NCBI GenBank assembly: GCA_003139615.1
Contig: PLJH01000141.1
Span: 30,567-94,566, forward strand
Length of the DNA stretch: 64,000 nucleotides
Reading direction: 5' to 3'
DNA from: Alphaproteobacteria bacterium
GTDB lineage: Bacteria; Pseudomonadota; Alphaproteobacteria; Micropepsales; Micropepsaceae
A program made the translations under genes and the position numbers. Each line of letters starts with the position of its first letter. Positions within the stretch are counted from its first letter, which is position 1. Under the pieces are notes generated by a model. The model had not been told where the DNA came from. It ran no database searches and saw only the letters and a program-made list of their open reading frames with translations. Of the stretch, positions 42,368-51,640 are shown piece by piece.

Positions 42368-43291
42368 ATGTCGAAAAGCACGATTTCCACCTTTGAGTTG
42401 TTTCAGATGTTCCCGGATCAGGACGCGGCGCGCGTTTACCTTGAGGGTCGGCTTTGGCCGAAAGGTCCGGTCTGCCCGTGCTGCGGTCTGGGCGAGCGCG
42501 TGACGGTTCGGAAGGGCAAGCCGGGATTCTACCTGTGCAACCAGTGCAAGGAGGATTTCACCGTTCGCACCGGCACGATTTTCGAGCGCAGCCACGTTCC
42601 GCTGCACAAGTGGCTGTACGCCATGTATCTGCTCGTTACGGCGCGCAAGGGCATTTCGTCCATGCAGTTGGCGAAGGAAATCGGCATTACGCAAAAGTCG
42701 GCGTGGTTCGTTCTGCATCGGCTCCGCGAAGCCTGCGGCGACGATCTCGCCAAGCTCCAAGGCATCGTTGAAGTGGACGAGGCGTATTTCGGCGGGCTGG
42801 AAAAGAACAAGCATGAATCGAAGAAGCTCAAGGCCGGTCGCGGCGCTGTTGGGAAGTCCGGCGTTCTCGCCATGCGCGAGCGCGGCGGCAAAATGAAGGC
42901 CATGCAGATCGAGGACGCCGATACGGATACGCTGCACCGCGCGATCCATGCCAACGTCGAGGTCGGCTCGGCAATCCACACCGATGACGCCGCCGCATAC
43001 AAGGGCATCGGCGGCCTGTTCTTCGACCACGAAACGGTCAACCACACCGCTGGCGAGTATGTCCGGGACGGCGTGACCACTAACGGCGTCGAGAGCGTCT
43101 TTGCCGTGATGAAGCGCGGCATCATCGGTGTTTACCACCATGCGAGCAAAAAGCACCTTGGCCGGTACGTCGATGAGTTCGCTTTCCGCCTCAATGACGG
43201 CAACGTCGCCCGGCACACGCTGGACCGGCTGAACAGCTTTGTGGACGGCGTGGCGGGCAAGCGGCTCACCTACAAGAACCTGATCCACTAG
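42368..43291 (+). CDS. IS1595-family transposase
   Basis: This 307-residue transposase has an N-terminal zinc ribbon (CPCCGLGERV and YLCNQCKEDF) and a DDE-type catalytic domain of the ISXO2 type. The catalytic region shows VEVDEAYFGGLEKNK, AIHTDDAAAYKGIGG and TTNGVESVFAVMKRG. Motifs are complete. GAGGGA lies before the ATG. The end is followed after 12 bases by the passenger gene, so both are expressed together. Confidence 0.9.
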   Translation: MSKSTISTFELFQMFPDQDAARVYLEGRLWPKGPVCPCCGLGERVTVRKGKPGFYLCNQCKEDFTVRTGTIFERSHVPLHKWLYAMYLLVTARKGISSMQLAKEIGITQKSAWFVLHRLREACGDDLAKLQGIVEVDEAYFGGLEKNKHESKKLKAGRGAVGKSGVLAMRERGGKMKAMQIEDADTDTLHRAIHANVEVGSAIHTDDAAAYKGIGGLFFDHETVNHTAGEYVRDGVTTNGVESVFAVMKRGIIGVYHHASKKHLGRYVDEFAFRLNDGNVARHTLDRLNSFVDGVAGKRLTYKNLIH

Positions 43292-43303
43292 GAGCGCATC
43301 GCA

Positions 43304-44242
43304 TTGAGCATTGTCAGGCCCATAGTCTCGATCAGCGGCGGCAAGGATAGCTTGGCCTGCGCCATACTTGCGCTTGAGCAATTCCCCGACACCGTGCGCT
43401 TCGTGATGGCCGACACCGGCAACGAGCACCCGCTGACGCTGGCCTATGTGAATGACTATCTCACCCAACGCTTGAACCATCCGATTGAGATTGTGCGCGC
43501 CGAGTTCACGCGCGAGATCGCGCAGAAGCGTCTCTATGTCGAAACCAAATGGTCCGGGAAGGGCGTTCCCGACGATATCATCGCCCGCACACTCTCGGTG
43601 TTGCAGCCTACCGGCAATCCGTTCCTCGACCTTTGTCTGTGGAAGGGGCGCTTCCCCTCGCGCATGGCGCAGTTCTGCACCCAGCACCTCAAACGCTATC
43701 CGCTTGACCGATACCTGATGGAACGGGTGAGCGAGGGCGGCACAGTCGAAAGCTGGCGCGGCGTTCGGAAGGCGGAGAGCGAACGACGGAAGAACGCGCT
43801 TGAGCGCGAACACATGGCGGAAGGCTATTGGATCGTGCAGCCAATCGTGGAGTGGTCGGCGCAAGAGGTCGTGGACTTCGCTCGCAAGCGCGGCTACCGG
43901 CATAATCCGCTCTACATGATGGGCATGGGCCGCGTCGGCTGTATGCCGTGTATCAACTCCAGCAAAGACGAAATCCTTGCGGTGTCGTGGCGCGCGCCCG
44001 AACACATCGACAAAATCGAGGAATGGGAGTCGCTGGTCGGCATGGCGTCGAAGCGGGGCTTCGCCAGCTTCCTCACCGAGCGCGCCGAGGATGACGACGA
44101 GACGCCAGCCGAGACTTTCGACCGCGCGAACATCCGCGAAAAAATCCGCTGGGCTCAGACGAGCCGAGGCGGGAAGCAGTTTGATATGATCCGCACGGCC
44201 CCGCCGCCAGCATGTGCCAGCGTCTACGGTCTGTGCGAGTAA
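43304..44242 (+). CDS. PAPS-reductase/adenine nucleotide alpha-hydrolase-like passenger protein
   Basis: This 312-residue protein has a PP-loop, SISGGKDSLACAIL, and FVMADTGNEHPLTLAYVND, typical of the phosphoadenosine phosphosulfate reductase family. A Cys pair (RVGCMPCINSSKDE) lies near residue 212 and could hold a cofactor or act in redox chemistry. It does not sit among sulphate-assimilation genes. The TTG start has AGGAG upstream and is 12 bases after the transposase. Relatives in mobile DNA include DndC- and IbrA-like proteins; a role in DNA modification, regulation of transposition or host takeover is possible but not shown. Confidence 0.8.
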   Translation: MSIVRPIVSISGGKDSLACAILALEQFPDTVRFVMADTGNEHPLTLAYVNDYLTQRLNHPIEIVRAEFTREIAQKRLYVETKWSGKGVPDDIIARTLSVLQPTGNPFLDLCLWKGRFPSRMAQFCTQHLKRYPLDRYLMERVSEGGTVESWRGVRKAESERRKNALEREHMAEGYWIVQPIVEWSAQEVVDFARKRGYRHNPLYMMGMGRVGCMPCINSSKDEILAVSWRAPEHIDKIEEWESLVGMASKRGFASFLTERAEDDDETPAETFDRANIREKIRWAQTSRGGKQFDMIRTAPPPACASVYGLCE

Positions 44243-44259
44243 CGAGAAGGAAGCCCCGG

Positions 44260-44382
44260 ATGAAGCCGCTCGCCGCCCTCGACCAGATAGCCGACGCCGT
44301 TCTGCGCTATCGCCCAAAGCCCAAGACGAAGCCCGCTCGCCGCCGCAAGCGTCAGGCCGCGAAACGGAAGGAACCGGCTTAG
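44260..44382 (+). CDS. Small basic protein of the transposon
   Basis: This 40-residue ORF starts MKPLAALDQIADAVLRYRPK and continues with a Lys/Arg-rich tail (ARRRKRQAAKRKEPA). GAAGGAAG precedes the ATG at good spacing. It lies 17 bases after the PAPS-reductase-like gene and wholly inside the inverted repeats. The net positive charge suggests nucleic-acid binding. It may assist the passenger protein or transposition. Confidence 0.5.
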   Translation: MKPLAALDQIADAVLRYRPKPKTKPARRRKRQAAKRKEPA

Positions 44383-44423
44383 TCATGGGGAACTGGACTC
44401 ATGTATATAATTCCCAGATATTG

Positions 44424-45224
44424 CCTCTGCGCAATTTTGTGACCGATGCCGGCAGCAGGGCGGACAGCGACGATCGCGGCGAGCGGGAATGCGCGCTCCG
44501 CATGATGCGCGATTGGGCGAAAACCGGGGCGCTGGCGCAACCGCCCGCCGACTTCAATGGTTTGCGCGAGCTTGAGCGCTTCACCATATCCCTCAACATC
44601 ATCGTGCTGAAATTGCGTGCCGACGGATTGGATATCGCGCCGCTGCTCGATTGGCTGGGAACGCTGAATCACACCGTGATCCAGCGGTTCGAAAATCGGA
44701 ACCAGGTAGACAATCTCGATGTGTGGTCGGGCGTTGCCGCCGCATCCTATGCGCTTCTGAGCGGAAATGAAGTCGCCAGGCGCCATGAAGACTCGGTGTG
44801 GAAACAGGGCATTGCGGCCATCCGGCCCGATGGCTTCGTCAACAGCGAGTTGCGCCGGGGTGCACGCGCACTTTCGTATCACGTCTACGATCTGTCGGCG
44901 CTGCTTACATTGAATGCATTCCGCAATGCTCTGGGCGAACCCATCTCCGCCCAGGATCGCGCAGCGCTCGCGCGCCTTGTCAATCGCGTCGGCAGTTCAT
45001 TGTGCGAGCCATCGGCGATGACTGCGGCGGCCGGCGGTATGGCTCAAGAGAAAGTACGGCCCATCGTGTTTGCGCCCATTGTTGCGTTTGCCGGGAATTT
45101 TGCCGATGCGCGCATGCGTAGCTGTGGCGCCTCCGATATACCCACCACCGACCCCATTCTCGGCGGGGACCTCAACAAGACGGCGGCCATTCTCGCAAAC
45201 CGGCATTCCGGGCACGCGCCGTAA
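44424..45224 (+). pseudogene. AlgL-like alginate lyase, 3' part (split by IS1595)
   Basis: This fragment continues the lyase after the transposon with PLRNFVTDAGSRADSDD. The all-alpha barrel of the poly(mannuronate) lyase family follows (FTISLNIIVLKLRADGLDIA, NSELRRGARALSYHVYDLSA). The usual Asn-Asn-His catalytic motif of AlgL is not evident (I read DNLDVWSG), so activity on alginate is doubtful even for the intact ancestor. Together with 42070-42300 it makes one 343-residue protein. No start signal of its own is seen. Confidence 0.8.
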
Positions 45225-45330
45225 CGCGACCGATTCGCCCGCATTTACCGGGCATTTACCAAGACTTGCCAAGATTGCCGCGATCCAAAGGCCCGGCCGG
45301 ACCTGCAAACCGATCGCGGCATTGGCCTTT

Positions 45331-45891
45331 ATGGGAACTCGCTTGGCCAATCAAACGCTCTCCGATCACGTGATGGTCTTCGACGACACGCTCACGGCCG
45401 CGCATTGCGAGGCATTGATTGCGCGCTTCGAGGCGTCGGCCGATCAGGAAGAGTGCCGGCGGGATCAATGTTACAGCTTCGCCCAACTCGACATCACGAA
45501 GAACTGGCCGGATGAGCACAAAGTCCTGATCCCGATCTTTCTGAACTATTTCAACAAATACCAGGTCTCAACGAACGCCTGCTTCTGGCCGCCGAAATTC
45601 TCCTTCGAGCATCTGCGGCTGAAACGTTATCTGCCCGGCGGACAGGATTCCTTCGAGCTGCATGTCGACGTCATGGGGCAGATGGCGGCCCGGCGGTTCA
45701 TGACCGCGATCGTCTACCTGAACGCGCCGGCGGGAGGCGAAACGCTGTTTCCCAATCTCGATCTGACCGTGGCGCCGGAACCGGGGAAGTTTATCGCCTT
45801 TCCTCCCCTCTGGCTCTTCCCGCACGCGGGATTGCCGCCGAAGGCCCAGCCGAAATACATCCTGCATACGTATCTTTGCTATCCGTCATAG
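45331..45891 (+). CDS. 2OG-Fe(II) oxygenase (prolyl 4-hydroxylase-like)
   Basis: This 186-residue protein has the double-stranded beta-helix iron site: H111-x-D113 in FELHVDVMG and a distal His165 in LFPHAGLPPK. MTAIVYLNAPAGGETLFPNL is typical of P4Hc-type 2-oxoglutarate dioxygenases. The ATG at 45331 begins the conserved region; the upstream ORF extension overlaps the lyase and is a shadow. The substrate is unknown; protein or small-molecule hydroxylation are both possible. Confidence 0.75.
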   Translation: MGTRLANQTLSDHVMVFDDTLTAAHCEALIARFEASADQEECRRDQCYSFAQLDITKNWPDEHKVLIPIFLNYFNKYQVSTNACFWPPKFSFEHLRLKRYLPGGQDSFELHVDVMGQMAARRFMTAIVYLNAPAGGETLFPNLDLTVAPEPGKFIAFPPLWLFPHAGLPPKAQPKYILHTYLCYPS

Positions 45892-45985
45892 CTTACGCCG
45901 CAGTTTCGCGGCCGGTGTCCGGAAGCATTTGCCAATAGCGCCCGGCGGTGTTGATCTGTCCGCTCGAATTGGCCCGGGGGAAACG

Positions 45986-47440
45986 ATGCGTCCGCTTTCG
46001 ATTCTGTGTCTCGCACTGGCACTTGCCGGCGTGTCGATTTCGGCGCTGGCGCAGGACGATGACGACGCGCCGCCGCTTTCGACGCAAACGCAATCCGACG
46101 ATGCGAAATTCATCGCCTATAACGAGCCGACCCTCGCCTTCACCCATGCGGAGATCGTGGACGGCACAGGCGCCGCGCCGCTCTTCGACCAAACGCTCGT
46201 GGTCACGAACGGCCGGATAGCTGCAATCGGCCCATCGGCAAGCGTAATTGTGCCGTCGGGCGCCACGGCGATCGATGCGCATGGCCAAACGCTGCTGCCC
46301 GGCTTCGTGATGGCGCATGAGCATTTGTTCTATGCGATGGGGCACGGCAACTACGCCTCGATGCTTTACAGTTTTCCGCGCCTCTATCTCGCAGGCGGAA
46401 CGACCACCGCGCGCACGGGCGGTTCGATGTCGCCCTATGGCGATATCAATCTGAAGCTCGCGATCGATCGCGGCGACGCGATCGGCCCTGATCTCGACGT
46501 GACGGGCCCCTATCTCAACGGCGCCGGCCTTCCGATCCTCAAAATGCACGCGCTGACCGGACCGGACGACGCGACGAAAACCGTGAATTACTGGGCCGAT
46601 GAGGGTGCCACCTCTTTCAAGGCCTACACCAACATCACACGCGCGGAATTGAAAGCGGCCATCGACACAGTACATGCGCGCGGATTCAAGATCACAGGCC
46701 ATCTCTGCTCGGTGACCTATCGCGAAGCGGCCGAGCTGGGCATCGACAATCTTGAGCATGGCTTCGCCGTGATGACGGATTTCTATCCGGGTAAGCAGCC
46801 GGATGTCTGCCCGCCGCATTCCCAGACGGCATTGGCCGATCTCGACATTCACAGCGCGGGCATGAAATCGCTGATCGCGTTGCTGGTGAAGCGCCATGTC
46901 GCGCTCACCTCCACGCTGACGGTCTTCGAGACCTTCACGCCGGGGCGTCCGGAAGCGCCTGAGGGCGCACGTGCATTGCTCATTCCCGAACTGCGCAAAT
47001 ATTACGAGGACAACTGGACCGACACCCAGACGCGCGACAACAACAAACCCTATGCGGTGATCTTTCCCAAGATGATGAAGCTGGAGCGGATGTTCGTGGC
47101 GGCAGGCGGCACGCTGATCAGCGGCACAGACCCGACCGGCTACGGGGGCGTGGTGCCGGGCTATTCCGCCAAGCGCGAAGTGGAGCTTCTGGTCGAAGCC
47201 GGCTTCAGCTTTCGCCAGGCTCTCGAGATCGCAACCCTCAACGGCGCACGTTTCCTGGGCCGCGACAAGAATGTCGGCTCACTCGAGATCGGCAAGCGCG
47301 CCGATATCGCGATCGTCACGGGAGATCCTGTGCGCGACCCGACAGCCGTCGAACACATGCCGCTCGTGTTCAAGGCCGGCATCGGTTATCGCGCCGACGC
47401 GATCATCGAGTCCCTGAATGGCCAGGTGGGGCTTTATTGA
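45986..47440 (+). CDS. Exported amidohydrolase
   Basis: This 484-residue metal-dependent hydrolase has a signal peptide (MRPLSILCLALALAGVSISA, ALAQ). Its amidohydrolase fold has the metal motif H111-x-H113 (MAHEHL), a region with KITGHLCSVTYREAAELGID, a later NLEHGF and the C-terminal ISGTDPTGYGG. The closing LEIATLNGARFLGRDKNVGS and GKRADIAIV are standard for the dipeptidase/prolidase-like group. GGGGGAAACG precedes the ATG. It may hydrolyse peptides or cyclic amides in the periplasm. It ends within the 3' end of the convergent desaturase gene. Confidence 0.85.
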   Translation: MRPLSILCLALALAGVSISALAQDDDDAPPLSTQTQSDDAKFIAYNEPTLAFTHAEIVDGTGAAPLFDQTLVVTNGRIAAIGPSASVIVPSGATAIDAHGQTLLPGFVMAHEHLFYAMGHGNYASMLYSFPRLYLAGGTTTARTGGSMSPYGDINLKLAIDRGDAIGPDLDVTGPYLNGAGLPILKMHALTGPDDATKTVNYWADEGATSFKAYTNITRAELKAAIDTVHARGFKITGHLCSVTYREAAELGIDNLEHGFAVMTDFYPGKQPDVCPPHSQTALADLDIHSAGMKSLIALLVKRHVALTSTLTVFETFTPGRPEAPEGARALLIPELRKYYEDNWTDTQTRDNNKPYAVIFPKMMKLERMFVAAGGTLISGTDPTGYGGVVPGYSAKREVELLVEAGFSFRQALEIATLNGARFLGRDKNVGSLEIGKRADIAIVTGDPVRDPTAVEHMPLVFKAGIGYRADAIIESLNGQVGLY

Positions 47441-48513
47441 GCGGCGACCGCGCGGCGCAGGCGCGTTGCTTCGCGGAAGGAAATCAACTTCTGCCGCGTC
47501 TCGTCCCATAGGGCGAGGCGGACCGTCAGGACGCTCTGGCCGAACGTCACGCGCCCCACATTGCGCAGCTCGGGATTGTCGCGCAACACCTGCCGCAGCC
47601 GATAAAACGGAATGCGGCTGCACAAATGGTGCACATGGTGCACGCCGATATTGGCGGTGAACCAGCGCAGGACCGCCGGCAGGTCATAATGCGAGCTTCC
47701 GGCGAGCGCGGCATCCTGCATCGCCCAACCGCCGTCGCGCGCCCATTGCACCGACTCATACTGGTGCTGCACATAGAACAGCCACACGCCCATCGAGGCC
47801 GCCAGCAGCATCACGGGCACGTGCACAGCGAGAAACGGCCCGAACCCGATCAGCCAGATCATCAGCCCGGCGCCGCCGGCAATCGCGGCATTGGTCGCAA
47901 ACGCGCTGACCCAGGGCCGCCAGCCGCCGCGCATCTGTTCGAACGGCAGGCGATGCTGGAGGAAGAACAGATAGGCAGGCCCCACGCCGAATAGCACGAC
48001 CGGATTGCGATAGACGCGATAGGCGAAGCGGCCAAGCCGCGAGCGCGAAAAATATTCGTCGACGGTCAAAGTGAGAATGTCGCCGATGCCGCGCCGGTCG
48101 AGATTGCCGGACGTTGCGTGATGGATGGCGTGATTGCGTTTCCAGTAATCATAGGGTGTGAAGGTGAGCACGCCCAGCGCGCGCCCGATCCAGTCGTTTG
48201 CGAACCGCCAGCGGAAGAACGAGCCATGGCCGCAATCGTGCTGGATCATGAACAGCCGGACCAGGAATCCCGCCGTGGGAACCGCGAGCAACAGCGTGAG
48301 CCAGTAGCCGACATCGAGCGACCACCACATCAGAACCCAGCTCAGCACCAGCGCTCCGGCCGTCACACAAAGCTCGAAGGTCGACCAGGCGCCGTTCGGC
48401 TCGCGATAACGCATGAGTTTGCGGGCAAGCGCCTGCACGTTGAGCTTTGCGCTCTCTAGTTTATCGTTCCGTAAATTGTCCAAGTGGTCTCTCGGGGCCG
48501 CAAAAGGTTGCAA
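47434..48513 (-). CDS. Fatty-acid desaturase
   Basis: This 359-residue integral-membrane di-iron enzyme introduces double bonds into acyl chains. The three His boxes are HDCGH (92-96), HAIHH (128-132) and HHVHH near residue 292, and at least four hydrophobic helices flank them. Overlap of its stop with the amidohydrolase stop is tail to tail. The acyl-CoA dehydrogenases downstream on the same strand suggest a lipid-metabolism neighbourhood. Regiospecificity cannot be told from the sequence. Confidence 0.9.
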   Translation of the reverse strand: MQPFAAPRDHLDNLRNDKLESAKLNVQALARKLMRYREPNGAWSTFELCVTAGALVLSWVLMWWSLDVGYWLTLLLAVPTAGFLVRLFMIQHDCGHGSFFRWRFANDWIGRALGVLTFTPYDYWKRNHAIHHATSGNLDRRGIGDILTLTVDEYFSRSRLGRFAYRVYRNPVVLFGVGPAYLFFLQHRLPFEQMRGGWRPWVSAFATNAAIAGGAGLMIWLIGFGPFLAVHVPVMLLAASMGVWLFYVQHQYESVQWARDGGWAMQDAALAGSSHYDLPAVLRWFTANIGVHHVHHLCSRIPFYRLRQVLRDNPELRNVGRVTFGQSVLTVRLALWDETRQKLISFREATRLRRAVAAQ

Positions 48514-48659
48514 GTATGTCGGGCGGGAGGCTTTGCGTGGCCGCAGCCCGATTTCGATCAGACGCCATGTTCGCGTCGGAATTGAGACGAGAGCTAGACC
48601 AGTTCTTCGTTAAGCGCCAATGAATTTCTCGTATTCCCGTGGAATCCTTGGGGCTTTGC

Positions 48660-49787
48660 TCAAAGAATCAGGCTTGCGAGCCTCTTGCGCTGCCAGGCCG
48701 CATCACCGTGTTGCGCCTCGCACCAGATGCCGCGGCGGCGGAACAGCTGCGCGTCACAATCATAGGTGAAGCCGAACCCGCCGTGAAACTGGATGGCGCG
48801 GTCGGAGGCAAAGGCAAGCGCATCGCAAGCCAGCGCCTTCGCCATGCGCACCGCGATTTCGTTCTCGACCGCATCGCCGAAGATTCCCGCTGCGTAATAA
48901 AGATGCGAGCGCGCGCCATCGATCGCCATCAGCGCATCGACAGTCGGGTGTTTGAGCGCCTGGTAGGAACCGATCAGGCGGTCGAACTGCTTTCGCGTCT
49001 TGAGATATTCGACGATGGTGACGAGCACGCCGCTCGCGCCGCCGCACATTTCTGCGGCCAATAGAAGGCACGCCGCTTCATCGAGATTCTTGAGAGTGTC
49101 CGGTGTTCGCGATGGATCGAGCAGATTGTCACTGGGAACGGTCACGCCGTCGAGGTTCACGCGATAGGAACGACGCGTCTCATCGATCACGATTTCCCGT
49201 TCGACCTTCGCGGCACCGAGTAATTGCCGGTCGAGCAGCACCAAAGCTGGCGCACCGTCCATCGCGACCGAAACGATCGCGAGATCGGCGGACGCCGCAT
49301 CGGTCACGAAGGTCTTCGTCCCGGACAACACAAGCAGGTCACCTGGGCGTTCCGCTTTCGCTGTCAGATGTCCCAGGTTCCAGTCGCCATGCGGCTCGAT
49401 GAGCGCCAATGCGCCGACAGCGCCTTCGCAGATTTTCGGCAGCCATTCGGCTTGTTGCGCCCGCGTACCGGCCTTGAGCAATGCCTGCGCAACGAGAGTC
49501 GTGGACACGAGCGGCGTCCCGGCAAGTGCGCGACCGAGAGGCTCGACGATGGTCACGACCTCCGCCAGGCTCAGACCGCTGCCGCCGAATTCCTCGGGAA
49601 TCGCAACACCGAGCCAGCCCAGCGACGCCATCTCCTTCCAGACGGCGGCATCGAAATCTTCCTTCGCCGCGACGCGCGCACGCGCCTTGTTCAACGGAAA
49701 TTTGTCCTGCGCGAAGCTTGTCGCGACCTCGAGCAATTGCGCCTGCTCGTCGCTGAAATGAATCGTGGGTCTCTTGTCGTTGGCCAT
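48660..49787 (-). CDS. Acyl-CoA dehydrogenase, small subunit-like
   Basis: This 375-residue flavoprotein of the acyl-CoA dehydrogenase fold begins MANDKRPTIHFSDEQAQLLE. It has LGVAIPEEFGGSGLSLAEVV, the middle beta domain (LSGTKTFVTDAASADLAIVS) and the C-terminal FHGGFGFTYDCDAQLFRR. The usual catalytic Glu near the C-terminus is not clear. It starts five bases after the stop of a second dehydrogenase. Adjacent pairs like this often form heterotetramers that share one active site, as in sterol or side-chain degradation. Confidence 0.85.
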   Translation of the reverse strand: MANDKRPTIHFSDEQAQLLEVATSFAQDKFPLNKARARVAAKEDFDAAVWKEMASLGWLGVAIPEEFGGSGLSLAEVVTIVEPLGRALAGTPLVSTTLVAQALLKAGTRAQQAEWLPKICEGAVGALALIEPHGDWNLGHLTAKAERPGDLLVLSGTKTFVTDAASADLAIVSVAMDGAPALVLLDRQLLGAAKVEREIVIDETRRSYRVNLDGVTVPSDNLLDPSRTPDTLKNLDEAACLLLAAEMCGGASGVLVTIVEYLKTRKQFDRLIGSYQALKHPTVDALMAIDGARSHLYYAAGIFGDAVENEIAVRMAKALACDALAFASDRAIQFHGGFGFTYDCDAQLFRRRGIWCEAQHGDAAWQRKRLASLIL

Positions 49788-49792
49788 AGCGA

Positions 49793-50998
49793 TCAGCCTT
49801 TCGGCAGGCCGAGCACACGCTCGCCGATGATATTGTGCTGGATTTCGCTCGTGCCGCCGCCGATCGTGCCGGAGAACGAATTGAAATAGGATCGCTGCCA
49901 CTGGCCGCGCTCATAGGCGTTAGGATCGCCCACATAATAGGCCGCATTGGCGCCCTGCAGCGACAACGCGAATTGATTGAGACGGCGCTGATATTCCGTG
50001 GCGGCAAGCTTTCCCGACATGGCGATCGAGCCCGGCCATTCGACGACGAGCGGTTTGATATTCGCGCGCGCCGAATTCAGCGCGAAGGATTTTTCTTCCA
50101 TGATGAATTGCACCAGCCGGTCGCGGACCAACGGATCCTCGATTGCGGGTCGACCGTTGCGTTGCGCCGCGCGCGCCAGCGCCAGGACCTGCGACACATC
50201 CTTGCTCATCATCGCGTGGCCGCCGGCCTGGCCGCCGACTGCCCCGCGCTCGAAGGCAAGCGTCGCCATCGCCACCTGCCAACCGCCATTCTCACGGCCC
50301 ATCAGGCAGGACTCCGGCACGCGCGCGTCGGTGAAGAACGTCTGATTGAATCCGTATTCGCCGGTGAGCTTGCGGATCGGCACGACTTCGACGCCGGGAA
50401 TCTTCATCGGAACGAGAAAGAAACTGAGGCCTTCATATTTGCTGTTGGCAGAGGGATTCGAGCGGGCAAGCAGGATCATGTATTTCGCGTGCTTGCCGAG
50501 GCTCGTCCAGATCTTGCTGCCGTTGAGCACGAATTCGTTGCCATCGCGCTCCGCCTTGAGTTGCGCGTTGCCGAGATCGGAACCGTGATCGGGCTCCGAG
50601 AATCCCTGGCACCAGATATCGTCAGCATTCAGAATGCCGGGAATGTAAGCCTTCTTCTGTTCTTCCGTGCCCATGTGGAGGATCAGCGGACCGGCCCAGT
50701 TGAGACCGATCGTGTTGGTCAGGAAGGGCACTTTCTGGCGCACCATTTCGCGCGTCGCGATGTCTTGCAGAATTTGTGGCTTGCCGCCGCCGCCATATTC
50801 CCGGGGCCATGCCAGGCCCAGATAGCCCGCTTCGTAGACCTTTCGTTGCCAGTCGCGCAGGAACGTGAACTGCTCGTCGGAACCCACTTCCATGAAGGAT
50901 TGCGGCAGAAGGAATCCCGGATCGGCCGGCTTGTTCTCCTCGAACCAGGCGCGGACTTCGGCGCGAAATTCGTCCAGTTCCTTTTGATCGAGGCTCAT
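49793..50998 (-). CDS. Acyl-CoA dehydrogenase, large subunit-like
   Basis: This 401-residue flavoprotein begins MSLDQKELDEFRAEVRAWFE. It has AWPREYGGGG, the substrate-binding CQGFSEPDHGSDLGNAQLKA and NGSKIWTSLGKHA, and it ends FSGTIGGGTSEIQHNIIGER. The TSEIQ motif is the usual C-terminal flavin contact. CAGGGAGC lies before the ATG at 50998, which fixes this start well inside a longer ORF. It is co-transcribed with the partner dehydrogenase and follows a GST gene. Confidence 0.9.
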   Translation of the reverse strand: MSLDQKELDEFRAEVRAWFEENKPADPGFLLPQSFMEVGSDEQFTFLRDWQRKVYEAGYLGLAWPREYGGGGKPQILQDIATREMVRQKVPFLTNTIGLNWAGPLILHMGTEEQKKAYIPGILNADDIWCQGFSEPDHGSDLGNAQLKAERDGNEFVLNGSKIWTSLGKHAKYMILLARSNPSANSKYEGLSFFLVPMKIPGVEVVPIRKLTGEYGFNQTFFTDARVPESCLMGRENGGWQVAMATLAFERGAVGGQAGGHAMMSKDVSQVLALARAAQRNGRPAIEDPLVRDRLVQFIMEEKSFALNSARANIKPLVVEWPGSIAMSGKLAATEYQRRLNQFALSLQGANAAYYVGDPNAYERGQWQRSYFNSFSGTIGGGTSEIQHNIIGERVLGLPKG

Positions 50999-51015
50999 CT
51001 CTGCTCCCTGCCCAA

Positions 51016-51627
51016 TCACAGGCTGACTGCGCGCTGAAACGCGGGGCGCGCGGTCAGGCGTGCGTAATAAGCTTCCGTGTTCGGCTTGAATTTTTCTCGC
51101 AGGCCCAGCGAATCCGCAAGGTGGAGCGCGAAGCCGACACAGATATCGGCGATGGTGAAGCGGCGCGCGCAGAGATATTCGCGCTCGCCCGTCGCCTGCT
51201 CCACGCTGCGCAGCCGCGCGAAAAACCACTGCGTGTAGTCGTCCACGGCCTGGGTGAGCCGGCGTTCCTTCGGCTCCAGCCGCGTATAGCGCAGCACGAT
51301 GGTCTGGGGGAATGTGAGAGTCGCGTCGCTGCGGTGTAGCCAGTTGAGATAGAGTCCGTAATCAGCATCCTTTGGCGTCAGTCCCAACTCGGTGGGACCG
51401 TAGCGATCGACGAGATATTGGCAGATGCCCGATGACTCGGTCATCGTCAGTCCGCCATCGACCATCGTGGGCACCGTCCCCAGCGGGTTGATTTCGAGAT
51501 ACCCCTCGCGCAGAAACCGCGGCGGAAACGGCATCGATTCCAGTTCATATGGAATGCCCATCTCCTCGAGCGTCCAGAGTGGCCTGAGCGAACGGGCGCC
51601 TTTGCAATGGTAAAGCTTGATTGTCAT
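51016..51627 (-). CDS. Glutathione S-transferase
   Basis: This 203-residue protein has an N-terminal thioredoxin-like domain (MTIKLYHCKGARSLRPLWTL, NPLGTVPTMVDGGLTMTESS) with the cis-Pro in TVPTM and the glutathione-binding ESS. The helical C-terminal domain has RFTIADICVGFALH. It lies 17 bases before the dehydrogenase pair on the same strand and may share its transcript. It differs from the GST at 39335. Confidence 0.88.
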   Translation of the reverse strand: MTIKLYHCKGARSLRPLWTLEEMGIPYELESMPFPPRFLREGYLEINPLGTVPTMVDGGLTMTESSGICQYLVDRYGPTELGLTPKDADYGLYLNWLHRSDATLTFPQTIVLRYTRLEPKERRLTQAVDDYTQWFFARLRSVEQATGEREYLCARRFTIADICVGFALHLADSLGLREKFKPNTEAYYARLTARPAFQRAVSL

Positions 51628-51640
51628 TTCGGGTCTGGCG

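Larger units (their letters stand above)
42301..44415 (+). mobile_element. IS1595-type transposon with passenger genes
   Basis: The 2115-bp element has 23-bp terminal inverted repeats (42301-42323 and 44393-44415, two mismatches, starting GGGAATTATATAC). It is flanked by an 8-bp target duplication AGATATTG (42293-42300 and 44416-44423), the size expected for IS1595. It carries a transposase, a PAPS-reductase-like gene and a small basic-protein gene, all in the same direction. Perfect duplications and a reconstructable target gene indicate recent insertion. Confidence 0.9.

Noticed and set aside
43304..44242. Reading the PP-loop gene as an assimilatory cysH
   Set aside because: No other sulphate-assimilation gene is nearby, the gene lies within transposon ends, and the C-terminal Cys motif differs from that of assimilatory reductases.
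41879..44386. 835-residue minus-strand ORF over the IS1595 transposon
   Set aside because: It crosses the transposon boundary and the lyase target site and opposes three good genes.
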